Shown one piece after another: positions 53,912-62,168 of a stretch of 64,000 nt of DNA. This stretch comes from Streptomyces sp. NBRC 110611. GTDB taxonomy: Bacteria > Actinomycetota > Actinomycetes > Streptomycetales > Streptomycetaceae. Made by a program: the position numbers and the translations under genes. The stretch spans positions 1 to 64,000 of the forward strand of contig NZ_BBUY01000024.1 of the NCBI RefSeq assembly GCF_001590865.1, given 5' to 3'. The stretch's first letter is position 1. Each line of letters begins with the position of its first letter. Below the pieces are notes generated by a model that was not told where the DNA came from, did no database searches, and worked only from the letters and a program-made list of their open reading frames with translations.

Positions 53912-53940
53912 GGCAGGGCGGCGGAGAGCAGTCGTCGTCA

Positions 53941-53980
53941 GTGGTCTTCAGCGGTCGCCAGTGGTCTTCAGCGGTCTCAG
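53941..53980 (+). repeat. 20-bp tandem repeat between the VOC and hydrolase genes
   Basis: GTGGTCTTCAGCGGTCGCCA (53941-53960) is followed directly by a copy differing at the last bases (53961-53980). The second copy includes the stop codon of the leftward hydrolase gene. Confidence 0.88.
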
Positions 53981-54825
53981 TAGTCCAAGGACGAGAGAAA
54001 CGCGTGGAGTTCATGGTCGAAGGCCATGGTGTTCTCCAGGTTGACCATGTGGGCGGCGCCCGGTATCCGGACTCTCCGGGCTCCGGGGACTGCGAGTGCT
54101 ATCGCATGGGCGTTGGCGGAGATGTCCGTGCTGTCGAGGTCGCCGTCGAAGACCACTGTCGGTACCCGGATCTCGCCCAGGCGGTCCACCGCGCCGACTT
54201 CGAGGGGCATCCCGGCGCCCATCCCCTCGGCATGCACCTCCGCATTGGCCGCGGCCGAGGCGCGCATCCGCTCGCGGAATCCGGGGTGCACGGCGGACGG
54301 TTCGCGGCGCGGTCCGTCCACCCACATCCGTAGGAAGTGCTCGACGTAGCGCTCCGCGCCGTCCGGTGTGCCGATCGCCGCCACCTGTTCCTTGATGTGT
54401 TCCAGGATGAAGGGGTCGGTGAAGGCCCGGCCGCTGATTCCCGGTGAGGCGAGTGCCAGGGCCGTCACCCGGTCAGGGTGGGCTATCGCGGTGTCCAGCG
54501 CGACCCGTGAACCGTGGGAGAGGCCGACGAGGACGGCGCTGGGGGCATCGAGCGCGTCCAGCAGCGCGCACAGATCGTCGTGGTGGGCGTAGTCGCCGGT
54601 CACCGTGGAGGACAGGCCGTGGCCGCGGAAGTCATAGCGGATGGCGCGGAGGCCGGAGTTCACCAGCCAGGAGAACTGTTCGTCCCACATGCGCTGGTCG
54701 AGCATCCCGCCGTGCAGCAGTACCACCGCGGGACCCGAGCCGGCTGTCTCGTAGAACAGCTCGCCGTCGTCGATCGGCACGATGCCGTTGTCGATCTCGG
54801 ACCAGGCCGTGATGGGCGGGGTCAT
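53977..54825 (-). CDS. Alpha/beta hydrolase
   Basis: A 282-residue alpha/beta-hydrolase-fold enzyme with oxyanion-loop HGG in VVLLHGGMLDQRMW, a nucleophile elbow VGLSHGSRVA, an acid in VVFDGDLDS and a catalytic His in GAAHMVNLE. No signal peptide. The substrate is unknown; it resembles epoxide- or enol-lactone-type hydrolases. It is translationally coupled to the MarR regulator gene by an ATGA overlap and so is probably under its control. Confidence 0.9.
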   Translation of the reverse strand: MTPPITAWSEIDNGIVPIDDGELFYETAGSGPAVVLLHGGMLDQRMWDEQFSWLVNSGLRAIRYDFRGHGLSSTVTGDYAHHDDLCALLDALDAPSAVLVGLSHGSRVALDTAIAHPDRVTALALASPGISGRAFTDPFILEHIKEQVAAIGTPDGAERYVEHFLRMWVDGPRREPSAVHPGFRERMRASAAANAEVHAEGMGAGMPLEVGAVDRLGEIRVPTVVFDGDLDSTDISANAHAIALAVPGARRVRIPGAAHMVNLENTMAFDHELHAFLSSLDY

Positions 54826-55532
54826 TTTCCGGACCGTCCTTTGCGGGGTGCGCGAGTGCTGCCGGCGGTGTCGGCGGTGCCAGTGGTGTCGGCAGTGTCG
54901 GCAGTGTCGGCGATGCCGGCAGTGTCTGTGGCGTCTGTGGTGTCTGCGGTGTCTGTGATTCGGGCGTCTTGTCTGTCTTTTCTACCGTGATCTCTGTCGG
55001 TGTGGTGAGTGTCGGTTTCGTTCGGCGACATGCGTGAGTCGTTGGCCAGGTGCCGGAACTCCTCGCCGAGCCGGTCGAGTACGCGCAGTGCGGTGCGGAC
55101 ATCCCCGGCGGGCAGGTCGGCCAGCCGCTGCCGCAGCTCGGCCAGCTCGAAGTCCTGGATGCGGCGTATCGCCTCCGCTCCTTCGGCGGTCAGCTCGATC
55201 AGGGACGAGCGGCGGTGTGCGGGATTCGGGGCCGTCACGACCAGGCCCAGTTCCGCGGCGTGGTTCACCCAGCGCTGCACCGGCTGCCTGTCGAGGTCCA
55301 TCGAGCGCGCCAACTGCGGCACCGTCCGCGGGCCTTCGGTGCGCAGTGCGTCCAGCAGGGCGTGTTCGCCGGCGGTCATACCGGCGTCCTTCACCTCGCG
55401 CTCCACTGCGCGGACGACCGTGCGGTGCAGCGGCCACAGGCGGCGGATCACGCCGTACAGCAACTCTGCGGCGTGCTTTCCCCCGGCGTCCCCTCCGGCG
55501 TGCCCCTTGGCGTCTCCTTCGATGACACTCAT
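54822..55532 (-). CDS. MarR-family regulator with a repetitive C-terminal tail
   Basis: A 236-residue MarR-type regulator. The winged helix-turn-helix is at about residues 55-115 (GPRTVPQLARSMDLDRQPVQ, LTAEGAEAIRRI). Residues 185-225 are an unusual repeat of Thr/Asp/Ala, coded by 9-bp DNA repeats of the GTGTCGGCA type at 54856-54960. A perfect palindrome covers its start codon, pointing to autorepression. It likely controls the coupled hydrolase and perhaps the two DoxX genes. The tail is not part of the fold. Confidence 0.87.
   Translation of the reverse strand: MSVIEGDAKGHAGGDAGGKHAAELLYGVIRRLWPLHRTVVRAVEREVKDAGMTAGEHALLDALRTEGPRTVPQLARSMDLDRQPVQRWVNHAAELGLVVTAPNPAHRRSSLIELTAEGAEAIRRIQDFELAELRQRLADLPAGDVRTALRVLDRLGEEFRHLANDSRMSPNETDTHHTDRDHGRKDRQDARITDTADTTDATDTAGIADTADTADTTGTADTAGSTRAPRKGRSGK
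54856..54960 (-). repeat. 9-bp repeat array encoding the MarR tail
   Basis: About ten imperfect tandem units of GTGTCGGCA/GTGTCTGTG type. They translate to a tail of alternating Ala/Thr-Asp-Thr residues. The unit is a multiple of 3, so length changes stay in frame. Confidence 0.85.
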
Positions 55533-55550
55533 GGTGTCATGATGGCATCA
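55522..55550. promoter_or_regulatory. Palindromes over and before the marR start codon
   Basis: ATGACAC-TCATG-GTGTCAT (55522-55540) is a perfect 7-bp inverted repeat that includes the start codon at 55532. TGATG-G-CATCA (55540-55550) follows directly upstream. Both are the size and symmetry expected of a MarR operator. Confidence 0.6.
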
Positions 55551-56204
55551 TCATTGTCGTTTGGGAAGGGGGGCTTCGTCGGGCGTGAAGGTGATGACGA
55601 GATCGGCGCGGTCGCGAGTCGCCGCCACGAGGCGGGCGTTGGCCTCGTCCGAGCCGTGGACGAACCGCTCGGCGTCGGCGCGCGGGCGCCCGAAGCGCTC
55701 ATGACGGTCGATCAGCCGCCGGATCCGCTCGGGGGTGTCCAGCTCCACGTACCAGACCTCGTCGAGCAGTTCGCGGACCCGTGACCAGGGGGCGGAGTCG
55801 AGGAGCAGGTAGTTGCCCTCGGTGACGACGAGCGGGATGCCGGGTGCTACGGGGATGCTGCCGGCGACCGGTTCCTCGATGCGGCGGTCAAAAGCCGGGG
55901 CGTAGACGGTGGTGTCCGGCTCCGGGGAGCGCAGGCGCGCCAGCAGCGCCGTATAGCCGGCGGGATCGAAGGTGTCGGGCGCGCCCTTGCGGTCCGTACG
56001 GCCGAGGCGGCGCAACTCCGCCTCGGCGAGGTGGAAGCCGTCCATCGGCACGAGCGCCGCCTGGCCGGCCAGCTGGGCCACCAGATGGGCGGCGAGGGTG
56101 GACTTGCCGGCCCCGGGCGGCCCGGTGATGCCGAGCAGCCGGCGCCGGGCCGGAGTTGCGGACGCGGCCAGTCGCCGGGCGCGGGGGAGGAGGGGTGGCG
56201 TCAC
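55551..56204 (-). CDS. P-loop nucleoside/sugar kinase (uridine-kinase-like)
   Basis: A 217-residue kinase of the PanK/uridine-kinase-like P-loop family. Walker A is GITGPPGAGKSTLA, the MDGFHL motif is conserved, and a lid region with DRHERFGRPRADAERF follows. Relatives include FrcK-type fructose kinases and unassigned nucleoside kinases. GTG 56204 overlaps the stop of the methyltransferase gene (GTGA), so the two form one unit. Substrate not predictable from sequence. Confidence 0.83.
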   Translation of the reverse strand: MTPPLLPRARRLAASATPARRRLLGITGPPGAGKSTLAAHLVAQLAGQAALVPMDGFHLAEAELRRLGRTDRKGAPDTFDPAGYTALLARLRSPEPDTTVYAPAFDRRIEEPVAGSIPVAPGIPLVVTEGNYLLLDSAPWSRVRELLDEVWYVELDTPERIRRLIDRHERFGRPRADAERFVHGSDEANARLVAATRDRADLVITFTPDEAPLPKRQ

Positions 56205-57415
56205 CGGGCTCTTCCCAGCCGCCACAGTGACGTGACCTCGGCGCCGCGGGCCATGTGGAGGGGGTCGCCGGTGTCGCGGGCGCGTGGATGGCGCGGGGTG
56301 ATGTCGAGTCGGCCGAGGACCGTGAGGCCGGCCTTGGCGAAGGCATCGAGGAGTTCGGCATGCGGGCGCAGCCCGAGGTGTTCTGCCAGGTCGGAGAGGA
56401 TCAGCCAGCCCTCGCCCTCCGGTGTCAGATGATCCGCGAGGCCGTTCAGGAAGCCGTGCAGCATGCGGTTGCCCGGGTCGTACACCGCGCGCTCCACGGG
56501 GGAGGTCGGTTTCGCGGGCACCCACGGGGGGTTGCAGACGACCAGCGGGGCACGGCCGGGCGGGAAGAGGTCGGCCTCGACCACCTCCACCTGGTCGGCG
56601 ACTCCCAGTCGTTCGGTGTTCTCGCGGGCGCAGGCCAGCGCGCGCGGATCCTGGTCGGTGGCCACGATCCTGCGTACGCCGCGCCGGGCGAGTACCGAGG
56701 CCAGCACTCCGGTTCCGGTGCCGATGTCGAAGGCCAGTTCCCGGGAGGGGAGCGGCGCCTCGGCGACCAGGTCGACGTACTCGCCACGGGCCGGCGAGAA
56801 GACGCCGTAGTGCGGATGGATCCGGTCGCCGCCGAGCGCCGGGATCTCCACGCCCTTCTTGCGCCACTCGTTGGCGCCGATGAGGGCGAGGACCTCCCGC
56901 AGCGAGACGAGGGTGGCGGCCGGGGCGGCGCTCTCCTCCGCCGGACCGGGAGCCTCCGGCGGGCCAGCGGCTTCCGCCGGGCCGGAAGCCTCCGCCGGCA
57001 CCGGCTCCGGGGCGCCGTAGGCGCGGATGCAGGCCTCGCGGACGTCCGGGGCGCGGTGCAGCGGAACGGCGTATGCCGCGTCGAGCGGGATCAGCAACAT
57101 GCCCAGGATGCGGGCGCGCTGGTTCTGGGCGGCGCGGTGCCGGTGGAACGCCTGGGCGGCATCGGCGGGCAGCGCCTTGCGCGGCCGGCGGTCGATGCGG
57201 CGGGCCATCGCGGTCAGCAGCTGGCGGGCGTTGTGGAAGTCGCCGCGCCACAGCAGCGCGGTGCCCTCGCAGGCGAGCTTGTACGCCTCGTCGGCCCGCG
57301 TCCGGTCGTCGGCGATGACGATGCGGTGGGGCGGAGGGGAGCCGTTCTCGGAACGCCAACGCGCGGATCGGGGCCGTCCGGCCTCGGTCCATTCGACGAC
57401 CGGTGGTGCGTTCAC
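56201..57415 (-). CDS. Class I SAM-dependent methyltransferase
   Basis: A 404-residue methyltransferase. SAM motif I is AFDIGTGTGVLASVLARRG; the post-motif acidic residue is in VATDQDPRAL. The NPPW motif in VVCNPPWVPAK is that of amino-N or nucleobase methyltransferases such as HemK/PrmC and RlmF types. An Ala/Pro/Glu-rich insert (about residues 135-165) separates an N-terminal helical part from the catalytic domain. GTG 57415 is the start. It is coupled to a kinase gene. Confidence 0.82.
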   Translation of the reverse strand: MNAPPVVEWTEAGRPRSARWRSENGSPPPHRIVIADDRTRADEAYKLACEGTALLWRGDFHNARQLLTAMARRIDRRPRKALPADAAQAFHRHRAAQNQRARILGMLLIPLDAAYAVPLHRAPDVREACIRAYGAPEPVPAEASGPAEAAGPPEAPGPAEESAAPAATLVSLREVLALIGANEWRKKGVEIPALGGDRIHPHYGVFSPARGEYVDLVAEAPLPSRELAFDIGTGTGVLASVLARRGVRRIVATDQDPRALACARENTERLGVADQVEVVEADLFPPGRAPLVVCNPPWVPAKPTSPVERAVYDPGNRMLHGFLNGLADHLTPEGEGWLILSDLAEHLGLRPHAELLDAFAKAGLTVLGRLDITPRHPRARDTGDPLHMARGAEVTSLWRLGRAR

Positions 57416-57549
57416 CGCAGTGTGCCTCGTATGTCTGGTCTGGTGAGGCGCCTGGTTCGGGTGCCTGCGCCGGGGTGGGCGATCGACTCTACTCCGCGTC
57501 GGACCGCCACCGGACCGGCAGTCCAGCTGTCCCGCGCTTCAGCGTCGCG

Positions 57550-58203
57550 TCAGTGTGCGGTGCGCCGTTCCGGCCGGCGGATGAGGTACGCCGCGGCCGA
57601 GCCGGCGGCGAAGAGGGCGACCACGGAGAGGGCGGGGCTCACCCAGGACGTGCCGAGCCAGTGGCCGCCGAAGTAGCCGAGGCTCACGCTGTACGTGGCC
57701 CAGGCGAGGCCGGCCAGCGCGGACCAGGGGAGGAATTCGCGGACCGTACGGTGTGTCACGCCGGCGCCCAGGCTGACCACGGAGCGCCCGGCCGGGGCGA
57801 AGCGGGCCAGGACGACGATGCCGCCTCCGCCTCGTGTCAGCGCGGTGCCGAGTCGTTGCTGTGCCGCCGCCAGCCTGCGTGAGCGGCCGATCGCCCGGTC
57901 GAAACGGTCACCGCCCCGCCGTGCCAGCCGATAGGCGATCATGTCGCCCAGCACCGAGGCGGTGGCCGCGCACAGCGCCAGACAGAAGATCTCGGCCAGG
58001 TGGGCGCCGCTGTGGGCGGATGCCGAGACATCGACGGCGTCGACCGCATCGGCCACGGTGCCGCTCCCGGCGGCCGTCGTGGCCGCGGCGATCACCAGGA
58101 CACCACTGGGCAGGATCGGGACGAACACGTCGAGCACGACCGAAACGCTGACGATCACATACACCCAGGGGGTGCCGGCGAGCAGCCCCAGGTCATCCAG
58201 CAA
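57550..58203 (-). CDS. DedA/VTT-family membrane protein
   Basis: A 217-residue polytopic protein of the SNARE-associated/DedA family. The conserved VTT signature is seen as RFAPAGRSVVSLGAGV, with GDMIAYRLARRGGDRF before it. DedA proteins are lipid-related flippases. The likely start is TTG 58203, with GAGAAGGA closely upstream; no ATG or GTG fits the first helix. Four to five hydrophobic segments. Confidence 0.82.
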   Translation of the reverse strand: MLDDLGLLAGTPWVYVIVSVSVVLDVFVPILPSGVLVIAAATTAAGSGTVADAVDAVDVSASAHSGAHLAEIFCLALCAATASVLGDMIAYRLARRGGDRFDRAIGRSRRLAAAQQRLGTALTRGGGGIVVLARFAPAGRSVVSLGAGVTHRTVREFLPWSALAGLAWATYSVSLGYFGGHWLGTSWVSPALSVVALFAAGSAAAYLIRRPERRTAH

Positions 58204-58306
58204 CGTCCTTCTCCCGGTCCGAACCCCGCCGCGACGTCGCTCGGTGCGGCAGGGGCGGCTCTTCAGCCGTACAGCGTACGCCCGGCCTTCCCGGGGAGAA
58301 GGGGTG

Positions 58307-58357
58307 GGGGCCGGGCGGACACGCCACGGTCTGTGCGGTGCGTGTCCGCCCGGCCCC
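58307..58357 (-). terminator. Terminator of DoxX gene 2
   Basis: A perfect 18-bp GC-rich stem (58307-58324 with 58340-58357) closes a 15-base loop just past the stop of the leftward DoxX gene. It separates that gene from the DedA gene. Confidence 0.85.
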
Positions 58358-58373
58358 ACCCGGGGCGATGGCC

Positions 58374-58838
58374 TCAGGCGGCCGAAGGCTCGCGCTGCGC
58401 GGTCAGGGTCGGCTGCTGCTCGCGCCCGCCGAAGAAGACGCGGTCCAGCGCCCAGGCGCCCGGCCCGGTGAAGACGATCAGCAGGAAGGCCCAGCAGAAC
58501 ATCGCGGAGGCCTCGCCGCCGTTCTGGATCGGCCACAGCGCGGTGCCCTGGTGGGCGGAGAAGTAGGCGTACGCCATCGAGCCGGAGCTGACGAAGGCCG
58601 CGGCGCGGGTGCCCAGGCCCAGCATGACGAGGGCGCCGCCGGCCAGCTGGATCACCGCGGCGTACCACCCCGGCCAGGCGCCGGTGGGCACGGTGCCGCC
58701 CTGGCCCATCGCGCCGCCGAGGACGCCGAAGAGCGAGGACGCGCCGTGGCAGGCGAAGAGCAGCCCGACGACGATGCGGAAGAGGGCGAGCGCGTGCGGG
58801 GTCGCTTTCTGGGTGAACGAGGTGAGCGGTGCGGTCAT
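58374..58838 (-). CDS. DoxX-family membrane protein 2
   Basis: A 154-residue four-helix DoxX protein (LFRIVVGLLFACHGASSLFG, AVIQLAGGALVMLGLGTRAAA). It is shorter than the DoxX protein at 52.7 kb and lacks its polar N-terminus. ATG 58838 has GGAG upstream. The control region holds the 16-bp element shared with DoxX 1 and a partial iron box, so two signals may act on it. Confidence 0.88.
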   Translation of the reverse strand: MTAPLTSFTQKATPHALALFRIVVGLLFACHGASSLFGVLGGAMGQGGTVPTGAWPGWYAAVIQLAGGALVMLGLGTRAAAFVSSGSMAYAYFSAHQGTALWPIQNGGEASAMFCWAFLLIVFTGPGAWALDRVFFGGREQQPTLTAQREPSAA

Positions 58839-58882
58839 GTGGGGGACTCCTACGGTTTTGGGGACGAATGAACCGTGGAGGC

Positions 58883-58901
58883 ACAGGTTAGGGGCACCTA
58901 A
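58883..58901. promoter_or_regulatory. Partial DtxR/IdeR-type iron box
   Basis: ACAGGTTAGGGGCACCTAA matches the 19-base DtxR/IdeR consensus TTAGGTTAGGCTAACCTAA at 14 of 19 positions, with the TTAGG...CCTAA core dyad (58888-58901). It lies 45-63 bases upstream of the DoxX 2 start. Confidence 0.45.
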
Positions 58902-58904
58902 TAG

Positions 58905-58920
58905 TACTTGCAAGTTCAAG
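58905..58920. promoter_or_regulatory. Candidate operator upstream of DoxX gene 2
   Basis: Read on the minus strand as CTTGAACTTGCAAGTA, it matches CTTGAACTTTCAACTA ahead of DoxX 1 at 14 of 16 positions and has the same orientation relative to its gene. It begins 66 bases upstream of the start codon. Confidence 0.55.
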
Positions 58921-58937
58921 GAGTGCTCTCGTGGGAC

Positions 58938-60938
58938 CTACGGGGCCTGTGGGGCCGCGGCTCTCAGGGCCGCTCGCGCCACCGCGTCCGTATCGGCCAG
59001 GGTCACCGACCCCACCCCGGGGCGCGCGCCCGCCGCCGTCACCCAGTGCACGCCCTCCGTCGGCACCCCGACCGCGAACCGCCGCGGATGGCGCCGCCCG
59101 TCGGCCTCGACGAGGTGGTACGGGCTCGGGGACACATCCAGCCCGCCGGTCTCGTAGCCGTCCACGGTGTGCGGGCGGCAGCCGCCGTCTGCCAGCAGCC
59201 CGGCCAGCAACGCGTCCCCGGTGCGCCGCAGATCCGGCTCCGGCAGCCAGGCGTCGATCAGGGCCGTCGCCGTCACGTCCGACCCCGGGACATCCGGGGA
59301 GTACGCCGTGAAGCCGGGGCCGTGGCCTTCGGCGGTGCCGGGCCGGACCGTCATCCGGGGGCCGACCACCTCCAGTACGCCCGCCTCGATGAGCGCCGTC
59401 ATCTCCGCTATCCGGCGGCGCGGCGGCCCGATCGACAGGAAGGCGTTGAGCGGTGTGTACCAGCGGTCCAGGTGGTCGCGCCGGGACGGCCCGGCCAGCC
59501 CGCCGTGGTCGACGATCTGGCGCAGCTCGTTGCGCAGATCCCGCAGCACGTCGAGGGCCGCTTTGAGCGGGCCGCAGACGTTGTTCTGCCGGGCGTGGGC
59601 GACGTCCTGGCGCAGGTGGTCCAGCAGCCACTCCCGGAAGGCGGCGCGGTCCGCGAACGACCGCCCCGCGTGCGGCCGGGAGATCCGCTCCCAGTCCCAG
59701 CGTTCGGCCGGCGCGATACCGAAGGCGTCCAGGGCGGCCGCCTCTTCGGGACTGCGGTGCGCGCTCCCCAGGAAGCGTTCCCGGAACCGTTCCCGACAGC
59801 GCGCCGGGAAGCGATCGCCTGGCGGGCCCGGGGAGTGCCACGTGGCATCCGCCTCGGCGCCCGACATCCGCGACGTCGGCTCCGCCTCCCGTCGCGCCAG
59901 CAGCGCCTCGTAGTAGACGGTCTCGACCTCCTTCGCCACCAGGGGCCAGACCTCCGTCAGAAAGTCGGGCAGGTCGCCGGAGTCGGCGCGCTTGCGGAAG
60001 GCGGCGATCACGTCCGGTGTCAGCAGCAGCGGCAGATGACGGCCGTGTGCGCCCTTCGCGTTGTCACCGCGCGCGTGGTACGGAACCCCGCGCCGCGAAC
60101 CCGCGTACAGCCGGGGCTCGCGCCCTGACGGCACATACCTCAGCGCCCCCGCGCCGTCCCCGTCCGTGGCCGCGTTGGCGCTCGCGGCGGGTACGAACCG
60201 GCCGCCGCGGCCCGTGGTGAGCAGCGCCAGGTGATCGAAGAAGTTCAGGCCCAGGCCGCGCAGCAGCACCGCGCTGCCGGGGGCCAGCGACGCCAGACCG
60301 GCGGCGAGGTCGGCGGGGCTGGCGGGTGCCAGATAGCGCAGCCCGTGACCGGCGGCGTAGGCGGCGAAGCGGCGCTGCTCCGGGGCCGGAACGGCCGGCA
60401 GATGCCCCTGGGCGAGCACCACCGCACCCAGCCCGCCCAGCTCCCGGCCGTCGTCGAGGGTGAGCGACTGGGCGCCGTCGGGGGTCTCGGTCAGCCGTAC
60501 CGCACGGGCGGTGTGCGGGACGACGGTCACCTCCGCGGGGGCGGTGCGCACCGTGCGGCGGAAGAACCACTCCAGATAGCGGCCGTACAGCGCGCGCTCC
60601 GGGTAGTCGTCCGGACCGACCGCACACCCCTCCCAGGCGTACAGGCTCGGCCCGGTGCGTATCGGACCGGCGCACTCGATGCTGTCGTCCGTGAACAGAG
60701 TGATCTGCGAGGCCACCGTGTTCATCAGCAGCTCGGGCGGCTGGGCGGTGCGCCACACCTGGCCGGCGCCGGGCGGGGCGGGATCGATGACGTGGACGGT
60801 CAGACGGGCCCCAGGAGCCAACTCGGCGGCCGAGGCGCAGATCCGCTCCAGCACACTCGTCCCGCGCGGCCCCGCGCCGACGATGGCGATGGCGATGGCG
60901 GGACGGGGGCGGCGGTCGGCGATGTGGTCGGCGGCCAA
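58938..60938 (-). CDS. FAD/NAD(P)-binding protein (NAD_binding_9 family)
   Basis: A 666-residue flavoprotein-like protein. The N-terminal dinucleotide fold IAIVGAGPRGTSVLERI is followed by conserved segments VIDPAPPGAGQVWRTAQP and LLMNTVASQITLF. A second nucleotide region lies at VVLAQGHLPAVP. The C-terminus GVPTEGVHWVTAAGARPGVG is also typical. Members are unassigned oxidoreductases, some in secondary metabolism. The start is TTG 60938 with GGAGAG at good distance. No partner gene is obvious. Confidence 0.85.
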   Translation of the reverse strand: MAADHIADRRPRPAIAIAIVGAGPRGTSVLERICASAAELAPGARLTVHVIDPAPPGAGQVWRTAQPPELLMNTVASQITLFTDDSIECAGPIRTGPSLYAWEGCAVGPDDYPERALYGRYLEWFFRRTVRTAPAEVTVVPHTARAVRLTETPDGAQSLTLDDGRELGGLGAVVLAQGHLPAVPAPEQRRFAAYAAGHGLRYLAPASPADLAAGLASLAPGSAVLLRGLGLNFFDHLALLTTGRGGRFVPAASANAATDGDGAGALRYVPSGREPRLYAGSRRGVPYHARGDNAKGAHGRHLPLLLTPDVIAAFRKRADSGDLPDFLTEVWPLVAKEVETVYYEALLARREAEPTSRMSGAEADATWHSPGPPGDRFPARCRERFRERFLGSAHRSPEEAAALDAFGIAPAERWDWERISRPHAGRSFADRAAFREWLLDHLRQDVAHARQNNVCGPLKAALDVLRDLRNELRQIVDHGGLAGPSRRDHLDRWYTPLNAFLSIGPPRRRIAEMTALIEAGVLEVVGPRMTVRPGTAEGHGPGFTAYSPDVPGSDVTATALIDAWLPEPDLRRTGDALLAGLLADGGCRPHTVDGYETGGLDVSPSPYHLVEADGRRHPRRFAVGVPTEGVHWVTAAGARPGVGSVTLADTDAVARAALRAAAPQAP

Positions 60939-61089
60939 GAGGGGCTCTCCCTGGGGCAGCGGGCGGCCGGCGCGCGGGCGCGGGCCAGCCAGGAGTTCGG
61001 GTGGCGAGCAAGGTGCGCCCCATCATCACCGCCTGCCCCATCGGCACAGCACCCCTGGTGCGCCAAGAATTTCGCCATCTTTATGCGGC

Positions 61090-61180
61090 AGGTCTATGCG
61101 GCAGGTCTATATGGCGGGCTTGAACGGCGGGTTTAAACGGTGGGTTTGAACGGTGGGTCTGTACGGCGGGTTCAAACGGT
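61090..61180 (+). repeat. 13-bp tandem repeat, seven copies
   Basis: Seven contiguous 13-bp units start at 61090 and every 13 bases to 61168. They range from AGGTCTATGCGGC to GGGTTTGAACGGT, with consensus GGGTYTRWACGGY. Thirteen is not a multiple of three, so the array is non-coding. It ends two bases before the terminator stem. Confidence 0.93.
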
Positions 61181-61182
61181 GG

Positions 61183-61220
61183 CGTGCCCGTCGGCCGGGG
61201 GATTCCGGCCGACGGGCACG
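61183..61220 (-). terminator. Terminator of the HNH nuclease gene
   Basis: A perfect 16-bp stem (61183-61198 with 61205-61220) with a 6-base loop lies 25 bases past the nuclease stop. Confidence 0.88.
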
Positions 61221-61245
61221 TCGGTGCTCTATCGCGGACCGGGCG

Positions 61246-61914
61246 TCAGCACCCGGACAGGATCTTCTTCAGCGCGGCAGTCTCCCCGGGGTCCGCGGTC
61301 AGGCCGTACTCGTGCTTGACCCACACCCACATCCGGGCGTACTCGCAGTGGTACGACTCCGACGGCGGCAGCCACTTGGCCGGGTCCTTGTCGCCCTTCT
61401 CCTGATTGACGTTGTCCGTGACGGCGATCAGCTGGGAGTGCTTCAGGTCGTTGGCGAGCTCCTTCCGGCGCTCGGTGGTCCACTGCGCGGCGCCCGACCG
61501 CCAGGCCTCCGCCAGCGGTACGACGTGATCGATGTCGAGGTCCGACGCCTGGGTCCAGGTCGCGCCGTCATAGGCGGAGACCCAGGTACCGCTCACCGCC
61601 GCACAGCGGTTGTCCTGCTGGACGTCGGTGCCGTCGCGCTTGAGCACCACCTCGCGGGTGTTGCAGCCGTCCCCCTGGTCGCTCCAGTGCGGGAACTTCT
61701 CGCGGCTGTAGCCGTCCAGTGAGCCCTCGGGGCTCTCCTTGATCTCGGCGAGGTACGTCCGTGCGGTGGCCGCGTCCGGCGGGGCGGGCGGCGCTGCCTG
61801 GGCGGTCTGGCAGCTGAGCACCAGTGAGGAGACCAGCGCCGCGGCCGAAACCGCGGCGAGGGAAGCGCGACGCGCGTAGAGCTTTGGCCTGTACTGTGTC
61901 GTGGCCTTGGCCAT
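61246..61914 (-). CDS. Secreted HNH-family nuclease
   Basis: A 222-residue exported protein. The signal peptide (ASLAAVSAAALVSSLVLS, cleavage near AQA-AP at residue 40) precedes a domain of the secreted actinobacterial HNH family: DLDIDHVVPLAEAW with the catalytic His, then ANDLKHSQLIAVTDNVNQEK and a terminal Cys. Four Cys in the mature part suggest disulfides. It would degrade extracellular DNA or RNA. It is monocistronic with its own terminator. Confidence 0.9.
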   Translation of the reverse strand: MAKATTQYRPKLYARRASLAAVSAAALVSSLVLSCQTAQAAPPAPPDAATARTYLAEIKESPEGSLDGYSREKFPHWSDQGDGCNTREVVLKRDGTDVQQDNRCAAVSGTWVSAYDGATWTQASDLDIDHVVPLAEAWRSGAAQWTTERRKELANDLKHSQLIAVTDNVNQEKGDKDPAKWLPPSESYHCEYARMWVWVKHEYGLTADPGETAALKKILSGC

Positions 61915-62156
61915 CGAAACTCCCTTGAAGTGGGGGGAAGTTGACGTGCGGTGCCGGGCCCATGGTGGTGATGTGGGGTTGCCATGGGGTGGGCACCAGG
62001 TAACAGCCTGACGACATGCTCACGTCAGATCAAGTGGCGACGGGTGGTTGATGGGGTGATGTGCCGGGCCCTCGGGGCGGGGGTGATGTGGCGCCACATA
62101 TGCACAGCGGCACTCCGGTTGAACTGCGCCGGAGCCCGCGCCCCCGCTCGCCGCCC

Positions 62157-62162
62157 TACAGT
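62157..62162 (+). promoter_or_regulatory. -10 element for a leaderless FetB-like transcript
   Basis: TACAGT ends six bases before the GTG at 62169, and no ribosome site is present, which fits a leaderless mRNA. An in-frame GTG at 62163 would start inside this spacing. Confidence 0.5.
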
Positions 62163-62168
62163 GTGCGC

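Larger units (their letters stand above)
60939..61245. other. 307-base intergenic region with heptad repeat and terminator
   Basis: No gene is supported here. The right half consists of a 13-bp tandem array (61090-61180) that runs directly into a perfect hairpin (61183-61220). The left half, after the TTG start of the oxidoreductase, would hold its promoter. Confidence 0.65.

Noticed and set aside
55551..57392. Single 613-codon frame spanning the kinase and the methyltransferase region
   Set aside because: Only its last 217 codons resemble a protein family (kinase). The first part is the antiphase of the methyltransferase, which has its own conserved frame.
61090..61180. Possible CRISPR array
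   Set aside because: Units of 13 bp are contiguous with no unique spacers, and no cas gene is present. It is a simple tandem repeat.
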